A stretch of 20,364 bases of DNA from Ruminococcus_G sp963594675 (lineage in GTDB: Bacteria; Bacillota; Clostridia; Lachnospirales; Lachnospiraceae), in contig CAVBGA010000104.1 of the NCBI GenBank assembly GCA_963594675.1, positions 1 to 20,364 of the forward strand. The letters run 5' to 3'. The position numbers and the translations under genes were made by a program. The notes beneath the pieces are model-generated. The model saw only the letters and a list, made by a program, of their open reading frames with translations, was not told the origin of the DNA and did not search any database. Every line of letters starts with the position of its first letter. Position 1 is the first letter of the stretch. Shown here piece after piece: positions 15,394 to 20,364 of this stretch.

Positions 15394-16260
15394 ATGAAAG
15401 AAAAAACGAGCCAGACAATGGTAAACAGACAGTATAAGTCAAGAATATTTGAAATGCTTTACGAAGATAAGAAAGAGCTTTTGGACTTATACAATGCCAT
15501 AAATGGTACACAATATAGTGATCCAGCCGTGTTGGAAATTAATACTCTAAAGAATGCAATTTATATGTCAATGCATAATGATGTTTCTTTTGTAATTGGT
15601 TCTGTGGTATCTTTGTACGAGCATCAGTCAACATTTAGTCCTAACCTTTCCTTACGTTTTCTTTTCTATATAGCAGATGTTTATTCCGCTATGACAAGAA
15701 ATATGAATTTGTATGGAAGAGGTTTGATAAATTTGCCGGTGCCTAAATTTATCATATTTTATAATGGAGTTGAAGAACGACCAGAGAGAGAAGAACTGAC
15801 TTTGTCATCATTATACGAAAGAAACACTAGGGCAAGGGTTGAAGCCGATTTAGAGCTTAAGGCAACACTTTTAAATATTAACAGTGGATATAATGAGAAG
15901 CTAAAAAATATTTGCAAATATTTAGGCGATTATTGTGAATATACAAGGCGAGTAAGAGAATATGTGAAAGAGATGCCTATCGAATTGGCTGTGGATAAAG
16001 CAATTGATGAATGCATTAAGGAAGATATTTTATCAGATTTTTTACTGAGAAATAAGATGGAGGCGAGAAAGATGAGCATTTATGAATATGATGAGGAAAA
16101 ACATATGCGGATGGAGCGAGAGGCTTCTTTTGCGGAAGGACAAAGAGCCTTGCTTCTTCAGAAGATAGAAAAAAAACTTGCTAAAGGAAAAACTGTTGCG
16201 CAAATTGCAGAAGACTTGGAGGAGTCTGAGGAGAAGATTCGAGAATTGATGGAAAAATAA
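15394..16260 (+). CDS. Rpn-family PD-(D/E)XK nuclease / transposase-like protein
   Basis: The 288-residue protein begins with NRQYKSRIFEMLYEDKKELL, the usual N-terminus of the large Clostridial Rpn-like (PD-(D/E)XK 'nuclease family transposase') group. The catalytic core is visible as D63 followed by E76-H-Q78 in SLYEHQS, the D...ExQ form of the PD-(D/E)XK site. The C-terminal third is charged and helical and ends in a segment EKKLAKGKTVAQIAEDLEES that looks like a helix-turn-helix-like tail. AAGGAGG sits just upstream of the ATG at 15394. Characterised E. coli Rpn proteins promote RecA-independent recombination and carry DNA-endonuclease activity. The gene sits alone between two terminators, with no terminal inverted repeats seen, so it is not called an insertion sequence. 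It probably has no link to the metabolic genes on either side. Confidence 0.82.
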   Translation: MKEKTSQTMVNRQYKSRIFEMLYEDKKELLDLYNAINGTQYSDPAVLEINTLKNAIYMSMHNDVSFVIGSVVSLYEHQSTFSPNLSLRFLFYIADVYSAMTRNMNLYGRGLINLPVPKFIIFYNGVEERPEREELTLSSLYERNTRARVEADLELKATLLNINSGYNEKLKNICKYLGDYCEYTRRVREYVKEMPIELAVDKAIDECIKEDILSDFLLRNKMEARKMSIYEYDEEKHMRMEREASFAEGQRALLLQKIEKKLAKGKTVAQIAEDLEESEEKIRELMEK

Positions 16261-16311
16261 AGTTAGCATTGGGCGAGCTTTATCATAAAAGTAAAATTTG
16301 CATAAAATCAT

Positions 16312-16360
16312 AAAAATCACCCCAGGTATTCATGCTTACATGAATACCTGGGGTGATTTT
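16312..16360. terminator. Bidirectional terminator between the Rpn gene and paaK
   Basis: Positions 16313-16334 and 16339-16360 form a perfect 22-bp stem with a CTTA loop. The outer four base pairs are A-T, giving a T-run on each strand (TTTT at 16357-16360 on +, and five Ts opposite 16312-16316 on -). It separates convergent transcription units and marks the change to more GC-rich DNA. Confidence 0.88.
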
Positions 16361-16410
16361 GTTTACGCTACAAATCGTGAGCGATTTATACAAGTGCTTT
16401 CTGTAAGCTC

Positions 16411-17736
16411 TTACTGCACATCTTTATTGGCCATGGTATACAGATTTCTTCGATCCACAACACGTTTTGCCTTACCTTCGGATCTTACCAGGGTCATGGG
16501 TTTCAGGAGTTTCACATCTACCTTGATACCCAGCATGGATTTCAGACCGGCCACGACTTTTGCAGTAGCTTTTTCTTTATCGAAACTTTCGTCGTTAGCC
16601 ATATCCGGAGTTACTTCCAGATCCAGCTCGATGGAGTCTTTGTTATTCTCACGGTCTACTACGATAACATAGTTTGCCTGATAGCCCTGCTGGAAGATAA
16701 CCTGTTCAATCTGGGATGGCCATACATTGACGCCCTTAACAACCATCATATCGTCGGAGCGGCCAAGGATCTTGGACATACGTACGTGAGTACGTCCGCA
16801 TTTACAAGGCTCGATGGTCAGCTTGCAAAGGTCACGTGTTCTATATCTTACCAGAGGGAAGGCTTTTTTGTTCAGGCAGGTAAATACCAGCTCACCTACT
16901 TCGCCATAGGGAAGTACTTCGCCTGTTTTAGGATTGATGATCTCTGCGATAAAATAATCCTCCTGAATATGCATACCGTCCTGAGCTTCGCACTCGAAGG
17001 AGACACCTGGGCCACAGGTTTCTGTCAGACCATAGATGTCATAGGCTTTGACACCCAGAGTTTCCTCGATATCTTTTCTCATTTCTTCTGTCCAGGGCTC
17101 TGCACCGAAGATACCAGCTTTTAATTTGAGGCTGTCTTTGCAATTTTTCTTCTTTACGACTTCGCCGATGGTGGCAGCGTAGGAAGGAGTACAGCAAAGG
17201 ATTGTGGAGCCAAGATCCTGCATAAAGGTAATCTGACGCTCTGTGTTGCCTGAGGACATGGGTAGGGTCATGGAGCCAACCATATGGGATCCGCCGTTGA
17301 GGCCTGCACCGCCGGTAAAGAGGCCGTAGCCGTAGGCTACATGAACCACATCATCTTTTGTTCCGCCAGCAGCTACGATAGATCTTGCACAGCAGGTTTC
17401 CCAGATTTTAATGTCGTCCAGAGTATAAAAGGCAACAACTCTACGTCCGGTAGTTCCGGATGTAGACTGAATACGTACAACATCGGAAAGGGGCACACCC
17501 AGGAAGCCATAAGGATACTGGTCTCTGAGCTCATCCTTCTCAATAAAGGGGAGCTTGTGCAGATCTTTGATTCCCTTGATGTCTTCCGGTTTTACACCGA
17601 TTGCATCCATTTTGTCTGCGTAGTATTTGACGTTTGCGTAGACATGTTTTACCTGCTCTACAAGACGCTCACTTTGCAGTTTTTCCAGCTCATTACGAGG
17701 CATGGTCTCGATTTCTGGTTGAAAATAATTTCCCAT
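16411..17736 (-). CDS. paaK: Phenylacetate-CoA ligase
   Basis: This 441-residue adenylate-forming enzyme has the usual PaaK length. The AMP-binding P-loop STSGTTG is at residues 91-97. The adenine/acyl motif is YGLTETCGPG, and the C-terminal PaaK-specific lid contains GRSDDMMVVKGVNVWPSQIE. It converts an aryl acetate (phenylacetate or a related aryl acid) plus ATP and CoA to the CoA thioester, AMP and pyrophosphate. It lies 43 nt downstream of iorB and has its own AGGAG site, so it is the third gene of the ior operon. In anaerobes this pairing is common and may run either for recovering aryl acids or, in reverse with the oxidoreductase, for aromatic amino acid synthesis or ATP gain. Its codons are more GC-rich than those of the + strand genes to the left. 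Confidence 0.92.
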   Translation of the reverse strand: MGNYFQPEIETMPRNELEKLQSERLVEQVKHVYANVKYYADKMDAIGVKPEDIKGIKDLHKLPFIEKDELRDQYPYGFLGVPLSDVVRIQSTSGTTGRRVVAFYTLDDIKIWETCCARSIVAAGGTKDDVVHVAYGYGLFTGGAGLNGGSHMVGSMTLPMSSGNTERQITFMQDLGSTILCCTPSYAATIGEVVKKKNCKDSLKLKAGIFGAEPWTEEMRKDIEETLGVKAYDIYGLTETCGPGVSFECEAQDGMHIQEDYFIAEIINPKTGEVLPYGEVGELVFTCLNKKAFPLVRYRTRDLCKLTIEPCKCGRTHVRMSKILGRSDDMMVVKGVNVWPSQIEQVIFQQGYQANYVIVVDRENNKDSIELDLEVTPDMANDESFDKEKATAKVVAGLKSMLGIKVDVKLLKPMTLVRSEGKAKRVVDRRNLYTMANKDVQ

Positions 17737-17779
17737 TGGCCTATTCTCCTTGCATATTTTTATATGATTTTATACGGTA

Positions 17780-18349
17780 TCAACCGTTTCTTCCCAGCTC
17801 AAATGCTTTCAGGTTCAGCTCTGTAAACTTAGCAGGAACGCAATCTCTGATCGCTTGCTGCCATTTCTCAACAGGGATGTCGAAATATTTGGACAGACGG
17901 CCCATAAGCACGATATTTACGGCTTTTGAAGAACCTGCCTGCTCTGCCAGAGAGAGGCAATCCAGAGCATCCACGTCGATTCCTAACTTTTCTACCTTCT
18001 CAATCAGGTTTTCTGGATATTCCATAGCACCTGTGATAACAGGCATAGGATCTACTTCCTGGGTATTGGTTACGATACGGCCACCGATTTTCAAAAATTC
18101 TACATAGCGAACAGCTTCCAATTTCTCGAAGGAAACAATAAAATCAGCTTCGCCCTTGTCAATGATGGGGGAATATACCTTATCACCGAAACGTACATAG
18201 GTAACAACGGATCCGCCACGCTGGCTCATTCCGTGTACCTCAGATACTTTTACATCATAGCCTTCCTGTAACAGCAGATAGCCTAAGAGCTTGCTGGCAA
18301 GAAGGGAACCCTGTCCGCCGACACCGACGATCATAATATTCTTTACCAT
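17780..18349 (-). CDS. iorB: Indolepyruvate:ferredoxin oxidoreductase, beta subunit
   Basis: The 189-residue product is typical in length for IorB. It opens with the glycine-rich IMIVGVGGQGSLLASKLLG and continues with EVHGMSQRGGSVVTYVRFG, both diagnostic for the gamma-type domain of 2-oxoacid:ferredoxin oxidoreductases. It combines with IorA to oxidise aryl pyruvates (indolepyruvate, phenylpyruvate, hydroxyphenylpyruvate) to aryl-acetyl-CoA, CO2 and reduced ferredoxin. Its start codon shares one base with the iorA stop (TAATG), and its AGGAGG lies inside the end of iorA, indicating translational coupling. Confidence 0.94.
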   Translation of the reverse strand: MVKNIMIVGVGGQGSLLASKLLGYLLLQEGYDVKVSEVHGMSQRGGSVVTYVRFGDKVYSPIIDKGEADFIVSFEKLEAVRYVEFLKIGGRIVTNTQEVDPMPVITGAMEYPENLIEKVEKLGIDVDALDCLSLAEQAGSSKAVNIVLMGRLSKYFDIPVEKWQQAIRDCVPAKFTELNLKAFELGRNG

Positions 18350-20091
18350 TATTCTGCCACCTCCTGAGACTCTAATGCGTCAAATTTACAAAGCTGCTGA
18401 CATACGCCACATCCTACACAGAGGGTAGTGTCAACGGAAGCTTTTTTATTCTTGATAGCAAGTGCGGGACATCCGATTTTCATACAGGATTTACATCCTA
18501 CACACTTGTCCTGATCTACCTTAAGCGGTTTTTTATGTTTTACATATTTAAGCAGAGCACAAGGTCTGCGGCTGATAATAACAGAAGGCTCCTGAGCAGC
18601 CAGCTCTTCTTTCAAAACCTTGTCGCAGGCATCCAGATCATAAGGATCTACAATAGCAATACGATTGATGCCCATAGCGCGGCAGAGACTTTCCAGATCA
18701 ATCTTACCTGCCGGATCTCCTTTAATATTGTATCCTGTGGTAGGATTCTGCTGGTGTCCGGTCATACCTGTAATGGAGTTATCCAGGATAATGACAGTGG
18801 AATTACTCTGGTTGTATGCAATATTGGCAAGGCCTGTCATACCGGAATGCATAAAGGTGGAATCACCGATAACAGCCACGGTATTGCCTTCGCTTTCCTC
18901 TCCAAGAGCCTTGTTGAATCCGTGGATAGAGCTTACGGAAGCACCCATGCAGAGGGTCAGTTCGATGGAAGAAAGGGGAGCTACAGCACCCAGTGTATAA
19001 CATCCGATATCACCAAGAACGGTAACTTTATTCTTCTTCAGTGTATAGAAAAGTCCACGGTGAGGACATCCTGCACACATAACAGGAGGTCTTCCAGGAA
19101 GGGTCTCTTCCAAAGTCTTATAAGAAGGAACTTCAAGGCCCAGCTTCTCAGCAATGAGATTCTGTGAAAATTCACCTGTGATAGGCAGGGTATCTTTTCC
19201 AGTAACCTCAAGACCAAGGGTCTTGCAATGGTTCTCAATAATGGGATCCAATTCCTCAATAATAATCAATTTGTCTACTTTATCTGCAAAATCCAGGATT
19301 AATTTCTCAGGAAGGGGATTGATGAGACCAAGCTTAAGGATGCTGGCCTTATCACCAAATACCTCTTTGGCGTACTGATAGCTGGTGGAATCTGTGATAA
19401 TACCGATTTTTGTGTCTGCCATCTCCACGCGGTTGAAAGGACATGATTCAGCATACTCGATTAATTTTCTGGTACGCTCCTCAACAATGGGATGTTTGCG
19501 GATGGCATTGCCAGGCATCATAACATATTTTGCAATGTCTTTCTCATATTTTTTTACTGGAGGAAGAACTCTCTCGCCTGGTTCCACAATACTCTGAGAA
19601 TGAGCCACGCGGGTACACATTTTCATAATAACCGGTGTGTCGAATTCCTCAGACATTTCAAAGGCAAGCTTTGCAAATTCATAAGCTTCTCCGGAATCTG
19701 ATGGCTCCAGCATAGGAAGCTTGGAAGCGATGGCGTGATGACGGGAGTCCTGCTCGTTCTGAGAGGAGTGCATGCCAGCGTCATCAGCTACACAGATGAT
19801 CATACCAGCGTTAACTCCGGTATAGGATGCGGTGTATAAGGGATCTGCCGCAACGTTGAGACCAACATGCTTCATACCGCAAAAACTTCTTTTTCCTGCC
19901 AGAGATGCTCCGAAGGCTACCTCACAGGCAACTTTTTCGTTGGGAGCCCACTCACAGTAAATTTCATCATATTTGGCTGCTTCTTCAGTAACCTCGGTAC
20001 TGGGTGTTCCGGGATAACTGGATACCACACTGCAGCCTGCTTCATAAAGACCTCTTGCGAAGGCTTTGTTTCCCAGCATTAACTGTTTCAT
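18349..20091 (-). CDS. iorA: Indolepyruvate:ferredoxin oxidoreductase, alpha subunit
   Basis: The 580-residue protein is close to the usual length of about 590-600. The N-terminal third contains the pyrimidine-binding region with SSYPGTPSTEVTE. The centre has the cysteine pair MCAGCPHRG and the thiamine-diphosphate region GDIGCYTLGA followed by GDSTFMHSGMTGL. The C-terminus has two ferredoxin-like [4Fe-4S] sites: C530, C533, C536, C541 and C558, C561, C564, C568. The last cysteine of the second set is followed by Lys where Pro is usual, a minor deviation. AAGGAG lies 9 nt upstream of the ATG. It is first in the iorA-iorB-paaK operon. The enzyme joins aromatic amino acid fermentation or synthesis to ferredoxin. 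No convincing - strand promoter could be picked in 20092-20250. Confidence 0.94.
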   Translation of the reverse strand: MKQLMLGNKAFARGLYEAGCSVVSSYPGTPSTEVTEEAAKYDEIYCEWAPNEKVACEVAFGASLAGKRSFCGMKHVGLNVAADPLYTASYTGVNAGMIICVADDAGMHSSQNEQDSRHHAIASKLPMLEPSDSGEAYEFAKLAFEMSEEFDTPVIMKMCTRVAHSQSIVEPGERVLPPVKKYEKDIAKYVMMPGNAIRKHPIVEERTRKLIEYAESCPFNRVEMADTKIGIITDSTSYQYAKEVFGDKASILKLGLINPLPEKLILDFADKVDKLIIIEELDPIIENHCKTLGLEVTGKDTLPITGEFSQNLIAEKLGLEVPSYKTLEETLPGRPPVMCAGCPHRGLFYTLKKNKVTVLGDIGCYTLGAVAPLSSIELTLCMGASVSSIHGFNKALGEESEGNTVAVIGDSTFMHSGMTGLANIAYNQSNSTVIILDNSITGMTGHQQNPTTGYNIKGDPAGKIDLESLCRAMGINRIAIVDPYDLDACDKVLKEELAAQEPSVIISRRPCALLKYVKHKKPLKVDQDKCVGCKSCMKIGCPALAIKNKKASVDTTLCVGCGVCQQLCKFDALESQEVAE

Positions 20092-20155
20092 GTGTTACTT
20101 CTCCTTTTCATAAATACATATAATGATGTTGGAAGAAAAAGATAATTAGTTCTAA

Positions 20156-20183
20156 CATCATATGATGCCGACAAAATGACGGC
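20156..20183. promoter_or_regulatory. Palindromes in the ior upstream region
   Basis: CATCATATGATG at 20156-20167 is a perfect 12-bp palindrome. It overlaps GCCG...CGGC (20167-20183), a short inverted repeat with a 9-nt centre. Another ATGATGTT at 20123-20130 is the inverted match of AACATCAT at 20154-20161. Together they may form operator sites or leader structure for iorA on the - strand. Only the symmetry is seen; the role is inferred. Confidence 0.3.
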
Positions 20184-20244
20184 CTGTCTTATTACTCTAT
20201 CTTTTTATTTTACCATACCCCCTTAGTATTAAGCTACAAAAACA

Positions 20245-20274
20245 TTGACACCCTTTGTCTTTTGATGATATACT
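20245..20274 (+). promoter_or_regulatory. Strong sigma-A promoter at the right edge
   Basis: A perfect -35 TTGACA (20245-20250) and a -10 TATACT (20269-20274) are separated by 18 nt. An inverted repeat TGATGA/TCATCA (20263-20268, 20279-20284) brackets the -10. Transcription runs rightward to a GGAAGGAG ribosome site at 20352-20359, five bases before the window ends, so a + strand gene probably begins just beyond it, divergent from ior. Confidence 0.7.
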
Positions 20275-20284
20275 CACGTCATCA

Positions 20285-20329
20285 CTTTAAAGTTTAACGA
20301 TTTAAAGTGCAACGCTTTAAAGTACGTTA
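20285..20329 (+). repeat. Three tandem 15-bp repeats downstream of the right-edge promoter
   Basis: The units are CTTTAAAGTTTAACG (20285-20299), ATTTAAAGTGCAACG (20300-20314) and CTTTAAAGTACGTTA (20315-20329), sharing the core TTTAAAGT. A partial inverted copy (AAACTTTAG) lies at 20335-20343. The repeats begin about where transcription should start, which fits a repressor-operator array for the gene to the right. Confidence 0.55.
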
Positions 20330-20364
20330 GTATCAAACTTTAGCATTAACTGGAAGGAGAAATT

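Noticed and set aside
15165..16312. An insertion sequence around the Rpn gene
   Set aside because: The large hairpins are different from each other and have terminator features; no matching terminal inverted repeats or target duplication were seen.
17284..19167. Long + strand open frames (157-210 codons) antisense to paaK, iorB and iorA
   Set aside because: They overlap well-recognised genes, have no recognisable domains, and arise from the codon bias of the real - strand genes.

Overview
This 20.4 kb window looks like chromosome of a strict anaerobe in the Clostridia, most likely a Lachnospiraceae-type gut bacterium. The evidence is AT-rich DNA, strong AGGAGG ribosome sites before nearly every gene, a Gram-positive type lipoprotein, an Rpn-type PD-(D/E)XK nuclease gene, an indolepyruvate:ferredoxin oxidoreductase and several uroporphyrinogen-decarboxylase-like (URO-D) methyltransferase-family proteins. 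There are 17 protein genes and no tRNA, rRNA or CRISPR array.

Layout. (1) 216-3785, + strand: an operon of an NhaC-type antiporter, a URO-D-family protein and an MFS transporter, closed by a perfect 12-bp-stem terminator. (2) 3907-6845: a PucR-type regulator (- strand) diverging from a second URO-D-family protein (+ strand), with two perfect palindromes between them. (3) 6983-7813: an AraC-family regulator. (4) 8073-15099, + strand: a leader with two terminator-like hairpins, then an ABC importer with every membrane and ATPase part doubled (ATPase A, permease A, ATPase B, permease B) and one lipoprotein binding protein, then an amidohydrolase of the YtcJ/NfdA group and a nitrilase-superfamily amidase, closed by a very long terminator hairpin. 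(5) 15394-16260: an Rpn-family nuclease gene. (6) 16411-20091, - strand: iorA-iorB-paaK, an aryl-pyruvate to aryl-acetyl-CoA module in visibly more GC-rich DNA. (7) At the right edge a strong + strand promoter with three tandem 15-bp repeats leads to a ribosome site that ends the window, so a gene probably starts just outside.

Working model (inference). Regions 1-4 read as a catabolic gene set: transporters, two proteins of the family that contains methyltransferases acting on methylated substrates, and an importer coupled to two C-N bond hydrolases, each block with its own regulator. The substrate cannot be read from the sequence. A methylated or amide-bearing plant or diet compound would fit. 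No corrinoid protein or corrinoid-reactivating protein lies in the window, so the URO-D proteins would need a partner encoded elsewhere, or have another function.

The two most notable signals are (a) the asymmetric ATPase pair, in which ATPase A has lost the catalytic glutamate (Gln) and the H-loop histidine (Asn) while ATPase B keeps both, and (b) the ABC-operon leader, whose alternating complementary segments could form mutually exclusive hairpins.
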